This document shows, piece after piece, positions 16,780-27,456 of a DNA stretch of 64,000 bases. The notes beneath the pieces were generated by a model, which saw only the letters and a program-made list of their open reading frames with translations, did not search any database and was not told the DNA's origin. The stretch spans positions 2,354,473 through 2,418,472 of the forward strand of contig CP075528.1 in the NCBI GenBank assembly GCA_025808875.1, in the 5' to 3' direction. The DNA is from Enhydrobacter sp. GTDB taxonomy: Bacteria > Pseudomonadota > Alphaproteobacteria > Reyranellales > Reyranellaceae. Within the stretch, counting starts at the first letter, position 1. Each line of letters opens with the position of its first letter. A program made the translations under genes and the position numbers.

Positions 16780-18201
16780 ATGGGCGCACGTCTGCCGGCC
16801 ATGCTGAAGGACGCCGGCCTCACGGCCTTCGTCGCGGCGGCCCTCGGCATCTTCATCGTCGGCTTCCGCACGGTCGACGTGGGCGCCCGCACGGGGCTGG
16901 GCTTCGACTACCAGTTCGTCGACCTCGCCGTCGCGGTGTTCACCATCTTCGTCGGCCGCATCGGCCTGTCGCTCGCCTCGACCGGCCTGCGATGGCCCGC
17001 CTTGCTGCTCGGCGTCGTGCTGATCGCAGCAGCCGCCGGCCCGCTGACCTTGCCGTCGACGTTCCTGCACTGGTTCGTCGCGCTGGGCGGCGTGCTGATC
17101 GTGCTGCGGGCGATCTGGCCGTGGGCCAACGAGACCGTGGCGAACGTGGGCCGCACACAACGCGGCCGGACTGCCACGCGCGTCGGCGCCAAATGGGCCG
17201 GCTGGCTGATGCTCGGGGCGGCCGTGGCGTTGCCGGCCTTTCCGTTCGCCGACCAGAAGACCATGGATCTCAGCGTGCTGATCCTCACCTATGTCATGCT
17301 GGGCTGGGGATTGAACATCGTGGTCGGCCTCGCCGGGCTGCTCGACCTCGGCTACGTCGCGTTCTACGCGGTCGGCGCCTATTCCTACGCCCTGCTCAGC
17401 ACGCAGCACGGGATGGGTTTCTGGACCGTGCTGCCGATCGCCGGGATGATCGCGGCGGCCTTCGGCATCATCCTCGGGTTCCCCGTGCTGAGGTTGCGCG
17501 GAGATTATCTCGCCATCGTGACGCTCGGCTTCGGCGAGATCATCCGGCTCGTCATCCTCAACTGGGTCGACCTGACGAGCGGCCCGGCCGGCATCGGCTC
17601 GATCCCCGGACCGACCTTCTTCGGCGCGGTGTTCGCCGAGAACGCCCCGGCAGGCGAGCAGACCTTCTCGGAAATGATGGGCATTCCGTTCGATGCCAAG
17701 CATCGCCTGATCTTTCTCTACTACATCATCCTCGCTCTCGCCCTGGTGACCAACCTGTTCGCCCGGCGGCTTCGCCGTCTTCCGGTCGGTCGTGCCTGGG
17801 AGGCGTTGCGTGAGGACGAGACGGCCTGCCGGACTCTCGGCATCAACCCGACCAACACCAAGCTCACGGCATTCGCCATCGGCGCGATGTTCGCCGGTTT
17901 CGCCGGCTCCTTCTTCGCCGCCAAGCAGCGCTTCATCAGTCCGGAGAGCTTCGTCTTCATCGAATCGGCGATCATCCTGGCGATCGTCGTGCTCGGCGGC
18001 CTGGGCAGCCAGATCGGCGTCGTGCTGGCGTCGATCCTGCTGATCGGCCTGCCCGAATGGTTCCGCGATCTCGGCCAGTACCGCATGCTCGCCTTCGGCG
18101 GCGCCATGGTGCTGATCATGGTCTTCCGCCCCCGCGGGCTGATCGCGCACCGCGAGCCGACCGTGCGCCTGCACGGCGCCGGGCAACGGGACGGCCCATG
18201 A
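16780..18201 (+). CDS. livM: Liv-type ABC transporter permease (LivM), extended N-terminus
   Basis: A 473-residue partner permease. The conserved LivM core starts near residue 160 with [20 protein letters not shown] and [18 protein letters not shown], and includes [19 protein letters not shown] and the EAA-like loop [20 protein letters not shown]. The first 150 residues add several hydrophobic segments not present in the shortest LivM proteins; longer forms occur in proteobacteria. The gene starts 4 bp after livH and its stop overlaps livG as ATGA. Confidence 0.92.
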   Translation: MGARLPAMLKDAGLTAFVAAALGIFIVGFRTVDVGARTGLGFDYQFVDLAVAVFTIFVGRIGLSLASTGLRWPALLLGVVLIAAAAGPLTLPSTFLHWFVALGGVLIVLRAIWPWANETVANVGRTQRGRTATRVGAKWAGWLMLGAAVALPAFPFADQKTMDLSVLILTYVMLGWGLNIVVGLAGLLDLGYVAFYAVGAYSYALLSTQHGMGFWTVLPIAGMIAAAFGIILGFPVLRLRGDYLAIVTLGFGEIIRLVILNWVDLTSGPAGIGSIPGPTFFGAVFAENAPAGEQTFSEMMGIPFDAKHRLIFLYYIILALALVTNLFARRLRRLPVGRAWEALREDETACRTLGINPTNTKLTAFAIGAMFAGFAGSFFAAKQRFISPESFVFIESAIILAIVVLGGLGSQIGVVLASILLIGLPEWFRDLGQYRMLAFGGAMVLIMVFRPRGLIAHREPTVRLHGAGQRDGP

Positions 18202-18996
18202 CCCGGCCGCTCATCGAGGTCGAACACCTGACGATGCGCTTCGGCGGCCTCGTCGCGGTCGACGACGTGTCCTTCACCGGCCAGCCGCGCCAGATCACCG
18301 CCATCATCGGACCGAACGGCGCCGGCAAGACCACCGTCTTCAACTGCATCACCGGCTTCTACAAGCCGACGGTCGGCCGCCTCACGCTGCGCGGCGACCG
18401 GGAGTATCTTCTCGAGCGCATGCTCGGCCACGAGATCGGCCAGCGCGCGCGCGTCGCCCGCACGTTCCAGAATATCCGGCTCTTTCCCGGCATGACGGTG
18501 TTGGAGAACCTGCTGGTCGCCCAGCACAACAAGCTGATGCGGGCGTCGGGCATGAGCATCTACGGCCTGCTGGGCCTCAGGCGATTCGAAGAGGCCGAGC
18601 GCGCGGCGGTCGACATGGCGCGCGGTTGGCTGGACCGGATTGACCTGCTGGCCGACGCCGACCGGGCGGCCGGCGAGCTGCCCTATGGCGCGCAGCGGCG
18701 GCTCGAGATCGCCCGCGCCATGTGCACCGAGCCCCGCCTGCTCTGCCTCGACGAGCCGGCGGCGGGCCTCAATCCGCGCGAGTCGCACGAGCTCAACGCC
18801 CTGCTGGTGTCGATACGCGACCGCGACGGCGTGGGCGTGCTGCTGATCGAGCACGACATGAGCGTCGTCATGAAGATCTCGGACCACGTCGTGGTCCTCG
18901 ACTACGGCCGCAAGATCGCCGAGGGCGCGCCGGCCGACGTGCAGCGCGATCCCGCCGTCATCAGTGCCTACCTCGGAACCGCGGAGACCGGTCCCG

Positions 18997-19004
<8 letters not shown>
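18198..19004 (+). CDS. livG: Liv-type ABC transporter ATPase (LivG)
   Basis: A 268-residue ABC ATPase. Walker A is GPNGAGKTT (38-46), Q-loop [18 protein letters not shown], the LivG-type signature [15 protein letters not shown] and Walker [14 protein letters not shown], then [14 protein letters not shown] with the switch histidine. All catalytic parts are intact. The C-terminus [11 protein letters not shown] is the usual LivG end. The ATG at 18198 overlaps the livM stop, and the gene's end overlaps livF by 8 bp, so translation is coupled. Confidence 0.95.
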
Positions 19005-19706
<702 letters not shown>

Positions 19707-19710
<4 letters not shown>

Positions 19711-20072
19711 GCGACTTCGACATGTTCATGTTCGACTGGTTCGGCGACACATTGTTCAATGTCGTTCTGTTCAATCTCGTCCTGATCGGCCCCGCCTCGT
19801 TCGCCACCGGACACGCCATCGCCATCACCTGGCGTCATTGGGCCAAGCTCGTTTTCTACACCGCCCTTCTGGCGGGAGGCGGCGTGCGCTTTCTCGACTA
19901 TGCGCTGGCCGGCGGCGAACTCTGGTCGGTCGGCGGCTTCCTGCTGGCATGGGCCGTTCAGTTCGCCATCGCGGCGCTGGGCTATCGGCTCGCCAAGGCG
20001 CGGCAGATGGTTCGGCAGTATCCCTGGCTCTACCGGCGCAAAGGCTTGCTGGGCTGGGAGGAGCGGCACTAA
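19707..20072 (+). CDS. Small membrane protein of the Liv operon (DUF6867-like)
   Basis: A 121-residue protein with three or four hydrophobic segments (around residues 14-38, 45-62 and 70-92) and a basic C-terminus YPWLYRRKGLLGW. Its ATGA overlap with livF shows it is part of the transporter operon. I believe it matches a small family (DUF6867) found next to Liv genes in alphaproteobacteria, but I could not check. It may be an accessory subunit; its role is not known. Confidence 0.75.
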
Positions 20073-20121
20073 GGTTGCAACCGATCTCTACGCTGGTGGA
20101 GAGACAACGAGGGAGACTCGA

Positions 20122-21234
20122 ATGGGTAGGATTTTCGGTGCGCTTGCCGTGGCGGCGGTCGCCGTGGCGGCCACGCCGGCGTTGGCGCAGATCAAGATCG
20201 GATCGGCGGGACCGATGACCGGCCAGTATGCGGCGTTCGGCGAGCAGCTCCGGCGCGGCGCCACCATGGCTGTCGAGGAGATCAACGCCGCGGGCGGCGT
20301 CAACGGCCAGAAGCTCGAACTGGTGATCGGCGACGACGCGTGCGATCCCAAGCAGGCCACCGCGGTGGCGAACAAGATGGTGTCCGACAAGGTGGCGTTC
20401 GTCGCCGGGCACTTCTGCTCCGGCTCGTCGATCCCGGCCTCCGACATCTACAAGGAAGCGAAGATCCTGCAGATCTCGCCGGCCTCGACCAACCCGAGGC
20501 TCACCGACGACGCCTTCAAGAAGGGCAATACCACGGTGTTCCGCACCTGCGGCCGCGACGACGTGCAGGGCGTCACCGTCGGCGGCTACATCAACAAGTA
20601 TCACAAGGGCAAGCGCGTCGCGATCCTTCACGACAAGACGCCCTACGGCAAGGGCGTCGCCGACGAGACCAAGAAGGCGTTGAACAAGGGCGGCACGCGT
20701 GAGGCCATGTACGAGGCCTACAACGACACCGACAAGGACTTCACTGCGCTCATCAACAAGATGAAGCAGGCCAAGATCGACATCATCGTGCTGGGCGGCT
20801 ACCACACCGCCGGTGCCCTCATCATCAAGCAGTCGCGCGAGCAGGGCCTGATGGCCCAGATGATCGGCTTCGATTCGCTCGAGACGGCCGAGTTCGCCCA
20901 GCTCGGCGGCGCGGCGACCAACGGCGTGCTGATGTCGTTCCCGCCCAAGGCGGAGGACGATCCGAAGAACGCCGCCCTGGTCAAGAAATTCCGCGACGCC
21001 AAGTACAACCCCGAGGGCTACACGCTGTTCAGCTACGCCGCGGTCAAGGTCTGGGCCGACGCCGCGAACAAGGCGAAGTCGCTCGACTCGGCCGCGGTCG
21101 CCAAGGCGCTGCGGACCGGCAAGTACGATTCCGCCGTCGGCGTGCTCGAGTTCGACGAGAAGGGTGACATCAAGAACGCGGTCTACGACATCTACGTCTG
21201 GAAGGACGGCAAGTCCTACGTCTCGACGAAGTAG
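20122..21234 (+). CDS. livK: Periplasmic substrate-binding protein (LivK-like)
   Basis: A 370-residue type I periplasmic binding protein. The signal peptide ends PALAQ at about residue 23. The mature protein opens with IKIGSAGPMTGQYAAFGEQ, the usual LivJ/LivK start, and contains GDDACDPKQATAVANKMV and FVAGHFCSGSSIPASDIY, which line the first lobe of the binding cleft. It is the last gene of the operon, about 50 bp after the small membrane protein, and is followed by a strong terminator. The ligand is probably an amino acid or amide but cannot be read from the sequence. Confidence 0.93.
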   Translation: MGRIFGALAVAAVAVAATPALAQIKIGSAGPMTGQYAAFGEQLRRGATMAVEEINAAGGVNGQKLELVIGDDACDPKQATAVANKMVSDKVAFVAGHFCSGSSIPASDIYKEAKILQISPASTNPRLTDDAFKKGNTTVFRTCGRDDVQGVTVGGYINKYHKGKRVAILHDKTPYGKGVADETKKALNKGGTREAMYEAYNDTDKDFTALINKMKQAKIDIIVLGGYHTAGALIIKQSREQGLMAQMIGFDSLETAEFAQLGGAATNGVLMSFPPKAEDDPKNAALVKKFRDAKYNPEGYTLFSYAAVKVWADAANKAKSLDSAAVAKALRTGKYDSAVGVLEFDEKGDIKNAVYDIYVWKDGKSYVSTK

Positions 21235-21257
21235 TCGTCGTTCAGGTCCGACGGGAA

Positions 21258-21283
21258 GGGCCCGGCGCAAGCCGGGCCTTTTT
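21258..21283 (+). terminator. Rho-independent terminator of the liv operon
   Basis: An 8-bp perfect stem GGCCCGGC/GCCGGGCC (21259-21266 with 21271-21278) closed by a GCAA tetraloop and followed by TTTTT. It lies 24 bp after the livK stop. It is the clearest intrinsic terminator in the window. Confidence 0.92.
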
Positions 21284-21396
21284 CATCGTGGAATCAACCT
21301 CTTGTAGCGTCCCTCCATCATGTAGGGCAGCCGTGACACTGTGGCCCCCGATATGGTATCGGGGGGCTCAACAGCTAGAGGGGATCGATCGGCGAC

Positions 21397-21846
21397 ATGG
21401 CAGGCGCCACCATCGCAGTCGCGTCGGATCATGCCGGGTTCGACCTGAAGGAAGTGCTCAAGCGGGACCTGCAGGCGGCGGGGCACGCCGTGCTCGATCT
21501 CGGCACGGATTCCGCGGCGTCGGTCGACTATCCGGACTTCGGTGCCGCGATGGCCGACGCCATCGCCTCGGGCCGGGCGCGGCGCGGCGTGCTGGTGTGC
21601 GGGACCGGGATCGGCATCTCGATCGCCGCCAACCGACATCCCAAGGTGCGTGCCGCGGTGGCCCATGACGTGACGTCGGCCCGCCTGTCGCGCGAGCACA
21701 ACGACGCCAATGTCGTTGCCTTCGGTTCGCGCCTCATCGGCCCGGAGACGGCCCGCGAGGCGCTGAAGGTCTTTCTCGCCACCGAATTCGAGGGCGGCCG
21801 GCACGTCGGCCGCGTCGCCAAACTGTCGAAGGAGCCCACCCGATGA
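21397..21846 (+). CDS. rpiB: Ribose-5-phosphate isomerase B
   Basis: A 149-residue RpiB, which interconverts ribose 5-phosphate and ribulose 5-phosphate in the pentose phosphate pathway. Motifs are [14 protein letters not shown] (residues 6-19), [11 protein letters not shown] with the catalytic cysteine of the family, and [15 protein letters not shown]. Length is normal. The ATGA overlap with glyA shows translational coupling, a pairing common in alphaproteobacteria. Confidence 0.95.
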   Translation: MAGATIAVASDHAGFDLKEVLKRDLQAAGHAVLDLGTDSAASVDYPDFGAAMADAIASGRARRGVLVCGTGIGISIAANRHPKVRAAVAHDVTSARLSREHNDANVVAFGSRLIGPETAREALKVFLATEFEGGRHVGRVAKLSKEPTR

Positions 21847-23150
21847 GCAATGCCGCCGCACGAGTGCCGGACGCCACGAGTTCGCTGTTCGACAGGGGAC
21901 TGGCGCAGAGCGATCCGGCCGTCGATGCGGTGCTGAAGGGCGAACTGCATCGGCAGCGCGAGCAGATCGAGCTCATCGCCTCGGAGAACATCGTCTCGCG
22001 CGCCGTGCTCGAGGCGGCGGGCTCGGTGCTGACCAACAAGTACGCCGAGGGCTATCCGCGCCGCCGCTACTACGGCGGCTGCGAGGAAGTCGACAAGGCC
22101 GAGGACCTGGCGATCGAGCGGGCCTGCAAGCTGTTCGATTGCAGCTTCGCCAACGTGCAGCCCCATTCGGGCGCGCAGGCCAACCAGGCGGTGTTCATGG
22201 CGCTGCTGCAGCCCGGCGACAAGTTCCTCGGCATGGCGCTCGACCAGGGCGGCCACCTGACGCACGGCTCGCCCGCCAACCAGTCGGGCAAGTGGTTCAA
22301 GGTCGTGTCGTACGGCGTGAAGCCCGACACGCACCTGATCGACTACGAGCAGATGGAGGAGGTGGCGCGTCGGGAGAAGCCGAGGCTGATCATCGCCGGC
22401 GCGTCGGCCTATTCGCGCCACATCGACTGGGCGCGCTTCCGCAAGGTCGCCGACGAGATCGGCGCCTGGTTCATGGTCGACATGGCGCACTATGCCGGCC
22501 TGGTCGCGGCCGGCGTCTACCCGAGTCCGCTGCCGCACGCCCATGTCGTCACCACCACGACTCACAAGACGCTGCGCGGCCCGCGCGGCGGCATGATCCT
22601 CTCGACCGACGCCGACCTCGGCAAGAAGATCAACTCGGCGGTGTTCCCCGGCCTGCAGGGCGGGCCGCTGATGCACATCATCGCCGCCAAGGCGGTGGCG
22701 TTCGGCGAGGCGCTGCGGCCGGAATTCAAGGTCTACGCCCAGAACGTCGTCGACAATGCGCGCGCGCTCGCCTCGTCGCTCACCGAGCGCGGCCTGAGGA
22801 TCGTCTCCGGCGGCACCGACAGCCACGTGATGCTGGTCGATCTGCGGCCGAAGAAGGCGACCGGCGTCGCCGCCGAGAAGGTGCTCGACCGCGCCGGCAT
22901 CACCGTCAACAAGAACAGCATCCCGGGCGATCCGGAGAAATACACCGTCACGTCGGGCGTGCGGCTCGGCTCGCCGGCCGGCACGACGCGCGGCTTCGGC
23001 GTCGCCGAATTCCGGCAAGTCGGCCACCTGATCGCCGACGTGCTCGACGGCATCGCCCGCAACGGACCGGAGGGCGACGCCCAGGTCGAGGCGCAGGTGC
23101 GCGCCAAGGTGCACGATCTTTGCGTTCGTTTTCCGATCTACCGCGACTGA
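21843..23150 (+). CDS. glyA: Serine hydroxymethyltransferase
   Basis: A 435-residue PLP enzyme that converts serine and tetrahydrofolate to glycine and 5,10-methylene-tetrahydrofolate. The family signatures are all present: [34 protein letters not shown], the PLP-lysine motif [16 protein letters not shown], and [11 protein letters not shown] near the C-terminus. The product feeds one-carbon units to purine, thymidylate and methionine synthesis. It is followed by nrdR, an arrangement widely conserved in the class. Confidence 0.97.
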   Translation: MSNAAARVPDATSSLFDRGLAQSDPAVDAVLKGELHRQREQIELIASENIVSRAVLEAAGSVLTNKYAEGYPRRRYYGGCEEVDKAEDLAIERACKLFDCSFANVQPHSGAQANQAVFMALLQPGDKFLGMALDQGGHLTHGSPANQSGKWFKVVSYGVKPDTHLIDYEQMEEVARREKPRLIIAGASAYSRHIDWARFRKVADEIGAWFMVDMAHYAGLVAAGVYPSPLPHAHVVTTTTHKTLRGPRGGMILSTDADLGKKINSAVFPGLQGGPLMHIIAAKAVAFGEALRPEFKVYAQNVVDNARALASSLTERGLRIVSGGTDSHVMLVDLRPKKATGVAAEKVLDRAGITVNKNSIPGDPEKYTVTSGVRLGSPAGTTRGFGVAEFRQVGHLIADVLDGIARNGPEGDAQVEAQVRAKVHDLCVRFPIYRD

Positions 23151-23183
23151 ACAAGCGCCAAGTCAGAAAAACAGGGGGACGAG

Positions 23184-23648
23184 ATGCGCTGTCCATTTTG
23201 CGGTCACGAGGACACCCAGGTTAAGGACTCGCGACCGACCGACGACAACTCGGCGATCCGCCGGCGGCGCTACTGCCCGTCGTGCGGCTCGCGCTTCACC
23301 ACGTTCGAGCGCGTGCAGTTGCGCGAGCTCACGGTGGTCAAGAAGAACGGCCAGCGCGTCCAGTTCGACCGCGACAAGCTCGCCCGCTCGATCACCGTCG
23401 CCTGCCGCAAGCGCCCGGTCGATCCCGAGCGCATCGAGCGCGTCGTCAACGGCATCGTCCGCCGGCTCGAGAGTTCCGGCGAAAGCGAGATTCCGTCGAC
23501 CCAGATCGGCGAGCTGGTGATGGACGCGCTGCGCGCCCTCGACCCGGTGGCGTACGTCCGTTTCGCCTCGGTCTATCGCAACTTCCGCGAGGCCAAGGAT
23601 TTCGAGGAGTTCATCTCCGACCTCGCGGAGACCAACCTGAAGGACTGA
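23184..23648 (+). CDS. nrdR: Transcriptional regulator NrdR
   Basis: A 154-residue repressor of ribonucleotide reductase genes. The zinc ribbon is [17 protein letters not shown] with [17 protein letters not shown] (four cysteines). An ATP-cone follows ([20 protein letters not shown]), which senses ATP/dATP. The end, [18 protein letters not shown], is typical. It lies 33 bp after glyA with a GGGGGA ribosome-binding site and leads into the riboflavin genes 4 bp later, as in many bacteria. Confidence 0.97.
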   Translation: MRCPFCGHEDTQVKDSRPTDDNSAIRRRRYCPSCGSRFTTFERVQLRELTVVKKNGQRVQFDRDKLARSITVACRKRPVDPERIERVVNGIVRRLESSGESEIPSTQIGELVMDALRALDPVAYVRFASVYRNFREAKDFEEFISDLAETNLKD

Positions 23649-23652
23649 CGCC

Positions 23653-24735
23653 ATGATGCGCGCGGCGCTCGCCCTGGCGCGCCGCTCGCTCGGCCGCACA
23701 TGGCCCAACCCCGCCGTGGGCTGCATCGTCGTCAGGGACGGGCTCGTCGTCGGACGCGGTCGCACGCGCGACGGCGGCCGCCCGCACGCCGAGGTCGACG
23801 CGCTCGCGATGGCGGGCGGAGCGGCGCGCGGCGCCACCGTCTACGTGACCCTGGAACCCTGTTCGCACGTCGGCAAGTCGCCACCCTGCGCCGACGCGCT
23901 GATCGAGGCCGGCGTTGCCAGGGTCGTCTCGGCGATGGACGACCCCAATCCGCTCGTCGACGGCAAGGGGCATGCGCGGCTGCGGGCGGCCGGCATCGCG
24001 GTCGAGGTGGGCGAGCGCGCCGCGGAAGCGACCGAGATCAATGCCGGCTTCTTCCTGCGCGTGCGGGAAGGGCGGCCGCTCATCCATCTCAAGCTCGCCA
24101 CGACCCTGGACGGCCGGATCGCCACCGTTTCGGGCGAGAGCCGGTGGATCACCAACACCGCGGCGCGCATCATGGGCCAGCGGCTGCGCGCCACGCACGA
24201 CGCGATCCTGATCGGTGCGGGGACGGCGGCTGCCGACGATCCCGAGCTGACCTGTCGTCTGCCGGGGCTCGCGGGCTATTCGCCGGTGCGCGTCGTTCTC
24301 GATTCCAGAGCACGGTTGTCGCCCGGTTCGCGGCTCGCCACCTCGGCGGAGCAGGTGCCGGTGTGGCTGATCTGCACGCCGACCGCCCCCGCCGCCGCAC
24401 GCCAGGCCTTGCGCGACCAGGGCGTGGAGATCATAGAGAGCCCGGCCGGCCCGGACGGCTACGTCGACGTGGGCGTCGCCTTGCGCGAACTCGGTACGCG
24501 AGGGATCACGCGGGTGCTCGTCGAAGGCGGCGGCGCGGTCGCGGCTTCTTTCCTGAAGGCCGGCCTGGTCGATCGCGTCAGCGCCTTTCGGTCGGGCCTG
24601 CTGCTGGGGGCCGACAGCCGCTCTGCGGTCGGCGATCTGGGCATCGCGCGGCTCGATTTCGCGCCCCGGTTCGCGCTGGTGTCGCGCAAGGTCGTGGACG
24701 GCGACACGCTGGAAACCTGGCGGCGCGGGGCATAG
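23653..24735 (+). CDS. ribD: Bifunctional diaminohydroxyphosphoribosylaminopyrimidine deaminase / reductase
   Basis: A 360-residue two-domain enzyme for steps two and three of riboflavin synthesis. The deaminase zinc motifs are PHAEVDALAMAG and TLEPCSHVGKSPPCADAL (one His, two Cys). The reductase domain starts near residue 140 (HLKLATTLDGRIA) and ends VLVEGGGAVAASFLKAGLVD. It starts 4 bp after nrdR with an MM pair. The N-terminus is a few residues shorter than in E. coli but begins before the first helix. Confidence 0.95.
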   Translation: MMRAALALARRSLGRTWPNPAVGCIVVRDGLVVGRGRTRDGGRPHAEVDALAMAGGAARGATVYVTLEPCSHVGKSPPCADALIEAGVARVVSAMDDPNPLVDGKGHARLRAAGIAVEVGERAAEATEINAGFFLRVREGRPLIHLKLATTLDGRIATVSGESRWITNTAARIMGQRLRATHDAILIGAGTAAADDPELTCRLPGLAGYSPVRVVLDSRARLSPGSRLATSAEQVPVWLICTPTAPAAARQALRDQGVEIIESPAGPDGYVDVGVALRELGTRGITRVLVEGGGAVAASFLKAGLVDRVSAFRSGLLLGADSRSAVGDLGIARLDFAPRFALVSRKVVDGDTLETWRRGA

Positions 24736-24744
24736 GTACGAAGC

Positions 24745-25347
24745 ATGTTCACGGGCATCGTCACGGACATCGGCGAGATCGTCTCCGTCGCCGCGGGAGG
24801 AAAGAAGGACGATCGCCGCTTCACCGTGCGCACGCGTCACGACCTCGCCGCAGTGCCGATCGGCGCCTCGATCGCCTGCTCGGGCTGCTGCCTGACGGTG
24901 ATCGACAAGGGCGCGGACTGGTTCGCCGTCGAGGCATCGGGCGAGACTCTCGCCAAGACCCATCTCGGCGACTGGAAGCAGGGCACGCGGCTCAACCTCG
25001 AATTGTCGCTCAAGGTCGGCGACGAACTCGGCGGTCACCTGGTCTATGGCCATGTCGACGGTGTCGGCCGGGTCGCCGCCATGACGCCGGACGGCGGCAG
25101 CGTGCGCTTCGTCTTCGAGGTGCCCGCCGATCTGGCGCGTTTCGTCGCGGCCAAGGGCTCCATCGCGGTCGACGGCGTCTCGTTGACCGTGAACGAGGTC
25201 GAGGGCGACCGGTTCGGCGTCAACGTCATTTCCCACACCCGGGCGGTCACGACGCTCGGCCAGGCCACGGTCGGCCGGCGCGTCAACCTTGAGGTCGATA
25301 TGCTCGCGCGTTACGTTGCGCGACTGCTGGAGCACGGAAAGTCATGA
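24745..25347 (+). CDS. ribE: Riboflavin synthase alpha subunit
   Basis: A 200-residue enzyme that dismutates two 6,7-dimethyl-8-ribityllumazine molecules to riboflavin. The start MFTGIVTDIGEIVSV is the family hallmark. The internal repeat of two lumazine-binding barrels is visible as GASIACSGCCLTVID in the first half and GSIAVDGVSLTVNEV in the second. GGHLVYGHVDGVG lies between them. It is separated from ribD by 9 bp and overlaps ribBX by 4 bp (ATGA). Confidence 0.96.
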   Translation: MFTGIVTDIGEIVSVAAGGKKDDRRFTVRTRHDLAAVPIGASIACSGCCLTVIDKGADWFAVEASGETLAKTHLGDWKQGTRLNLELSLKVGDELGGHLVYGHVDGVGRVAAMTPDGGSVRFVFEVPADLARFVAAKGSIAVDGVSLTVNEVEGDRFGVNVISHTRAVTTLGQATVGRRVNLEVDMLARYVARLLEHGKS

Positions 25348-26495
25348 GCGCGCTCGAAAAGGACGCTTGGCGGATCACCTTCTCGGAGGTGAAGGCGGCG
25401 GCCGAGGACATCATCGAGGAGGCCCGCAAGGGCCGCATGTTCATCCTGGTCGACGACGAGGATCGGGAGAACGAGGGCGACCTCGTGATACCGGCGCAGT
25501 GGGCCACGCCCGACGCCATCAACTTCATGGCCAAGCATGCGCGCGGATTGATCTGCCTGGCGCTGACGCGCGAGCGCGTCGAGCAGCTCGGCCTGCCGCT
25601 GATGGCGCAGAACAACGGCACGCGCCACCAGACCGCTTTCACCGTCTCGATCGAAGCGCGCGAGGGCGTGACCACGGGCATCTCCGCCGCCGATCGGGCG
25701 CGCACCGTGGCGGTGGCGATCGACCCGTCGCGTGGGCCGCAGGACATCGTCACCCCGGGGCACGTGTTCCCGCTGGTCGCCCGCGACGGCGGCGTGCTGG
25801 AGCGCACCGGCCATACCGAGGCGGCGGTCGACCTGGCCCGTCTGGCCGGGCTGATGCCGGCCGGCGTGATCTGCGAGATCATGAACGACGACGGCACGAT
25901 GGCCCGTCGCAACGACCTGATCACCTTCGCCCAGCGCCACGGCCTCAAGATCGGCACGATCTCCGATCTCATCGCCTATCGACGCCGCTACGATTCGATC
26001 GTCAGGCGGCTGAGCGAGAGCACCTTCAAGAGCATCTACGGCGGCGACTTCCGCTGCGTGATCTACGTCAACAAGGTGACGATGGCGCAGCACATCGCGC
26101 TGGTGAAGGGCGATCCGGCGGCCGGCGGCCCGGTCACCGTTCGCATGCACGCCGTCAACATCTTCACCGACGTGCTCGGCCAGCGCGACACCGGCCGCGG
26201 CGGCGAGATCGAAGCCTCGATGGAGCTGATCGCGGGCGAGGGCAAGGGCGTCCTCGTGCTGATCCGCGAACCGCCGACGGTGATGCTGTCGGAGCAGCGC
26301 AGGCGCAGCGGCGAGGCGATCCAGCCGGCGGGCGGAGAACTGCGCGACTACGGCGTCGGCGCCCAGATCCTGATCGACCTCGGCGTCAAGGAAATGGTCC
26401 TGCTCACCAACAGCAAGAAGAGCATCGTCGGACTCGAGGGCTTCGGCCTCAAGGTGGTCGGACAGAAGCCCGTGCCGTCGCGCGCCGCGCCGTAA
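25344..26495 (+). CDS. ribB: 3,4-dihydroxy-2-butanone-4-phosphate synthase with degenerate RibA-like domain (RibBX)
   Basis: A 383-residue fusion. The N-terminal RibB domain is intact: MFILVDDEDRENEGDL (acidic metal loop), RTGHTEAAVDLARLAG and GVICEIMNDDGTMARR. It makes the four-carbon unit for riboflavin from ribulose 5-phosphate. The C-terminal part from about residue 220 looks like GTP cyclohydrolase II, but the zinc-binding cysteines and GSLRCDC motif are missing. It should therefore not hydrolyse GTP. Such RibBX hybrids are known from alphaproteobacteria; a separate RibA is expected elsewhere in the genome. Confidence 0.9.
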   Translation: MSALEKDAWRITFSEVKAAAEDIIEEARKGRMFILVDDEDRENEGDLVIPAQWATPDAINFMAKHARGLICLALTRERVEQLGLPLMAQNNGTRHQTAFTVSIEAREGVTTGISAADRARTVAVAIDPSRGPQDIVTPGHVFPLVARDGGVLERTGHTEAAVDLARLAGLMPAGVICEIMNDDGTMARRNDLITFAQRHGLKIGTISDLIAYRRRYDSIVRRLSESTFKSIYGGDFRCVIYVNKVTMAQHIALVKGDPAAGGPVTVRMHAVNIFTDVLGQRDTGRGGEIEASMELIAGEGKGVLVLIREPPTVMLSEQRRRSGEAIQPAGGELRDYGVGAQILIDLGVKEMVLLTNSKKSIVGLEGFGLKVVGQKPVPSRAAP

Positions 26496-26498
26496 GCC

Positions 26499-26975
26499 AT
26501 GTCGACACGCACCGAAAATCCGACCGTGCGGCCCGCCGTCGACGGCGTGATGGGAGCGCGCATCCTGATCGTCGAATCGCGCTACTACGCCGACATCGCC
26601 GACGCGCTGATCGCCGGCGCCGAGCGCGAGATCGCGAAGAGCGGCGCCGTGTCCGAGCGCATCGTCGTGCCGGGGGCATTCGAGATCCCCGGCGCCATCG
26701 CGCTGGCGGCCGACCGGTACGACGGCTTCGTGGCGCTGGGCTGCGTCATTCGCGGCGAGACGACGCACTACGACTATGTGTGCGGCGAGAGCGCGCGTGG
26801 ACTGATGGACCTCACGATCCGGGACAAGCTCGCCATCGGCTACGGCATCGTCACCGTGGAGACGAGAGCGCAGGCGGAGGCGCGGGCCTTCGTCGAGCGC
26901 GGCGACAAGGGCGGCGATGCCGCCCACGCCTGCCTCGCCATGGTGGCGCTCGGCCGACGCTGGCGGAAGGCGTGA
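26499..26975 (+). CDS. ribH: 6,7-dimethyl-8-ribityllumazine synthase
   Basis: A 158-residue lumazine synthase, the penultimate enzyme of riboflavin synthesis. Active-site motifs are VVPGAFEIPGAIALA and LGCVIRGETTHYDYVC with the catalytic histidine, then YGIVTVET. The N-terminal 20 residues form a short extension. It starts 3 bp after ribBX and its stop overlaps the nusB start (GTGA). The ribD-E-BX-H-nusB-thiL run is a standard alphaproteobacterial operon. Confidence 0.96.
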   Translation: MSTRTENPTVRPAVDGVMGARILIVESRYYADIADALIAGAEREIAKSGAVSERIVVPGAFEIPGAIALAADRYDGFVALGCVIRGETTHYDYVCGESARGLMDLTIRDKLAIGYGIVTVETRAQAEARAFVERGDKGGDAAHACLAMVALGRRWRKA

Positions 26976-27451
26976 GCGCCGAGCCGACATCCGCGCCGTC
27001 GACCAGCCGCCGGCAGGCCGCCCGGCTGGCGGCGGTGCAGGCGCTGTATCAGTGGCAGGAAGGCCAGCACGGCCCGGCCGAAATCGTCGAGCAGTTTCTC
27101 AGTGTGCGCACGGGAGAGGCGGGAGAGGGCGGCATGCGTCGCGATGCCGACCGTCCGTTGTTCAAGGACGTCGTCGAGGGAGCGGCGTCTCACAAGGATG
27201 CGCTGCAGGAGCTGGTGTCCGCGGCGCTGTCGCAGGACTGGACCTGGAACCGGATCGACCGCCTGGTCCGGGCGATCCTGCTCGCCGGCGCCTACGAGCT
27301 GGTGCACCGTCGCGACGTGCCGCCACGGGTCGCGATCAACGAGTATGTCGAGATCGCCCATGCGTTCTACGACCAGGGCGAGCCGACCTTCGTGAATTCC
27401 GTGCTCGATCGCGTCGCGCGCCAGGAGCGCGCGTCCGAGTTGTCGAGATAG
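26972..27451 (+). CDS. nusB: Transcription antitermination protein NusB
   Basis: A 159-residue all-helical protein that binds boxA RNA with NusE/S10 during rRNA antitermination. Family features are RRQAARLAAVQALYQWQ at the N-terminus and DVPPRVAINEYVEIAHAFYD, FVNSVLDRVAR at the C-terminus. The start is GTG at 26972, overlapping the ribH stop as GTGA; no ATG in a suitable place exists. The link ribH-nusB is widely conserved. Confidence 0.95.
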   Translation: MSAEPTSAPSTSRRQAARLAAVQALYQWQEGQHGPAEIVEQFLSVRTGEAGEGGMRRDADRPLFKDVVEGAASHKDALQELVSAALSQDWTWNRIDRLVRAILLAGAYELVHRRDVPPRVAINEYVEIAHAFYDQGEPTFVNSVLDRVARQERASELSR

Positions 27452-27456
27452 CCGGC

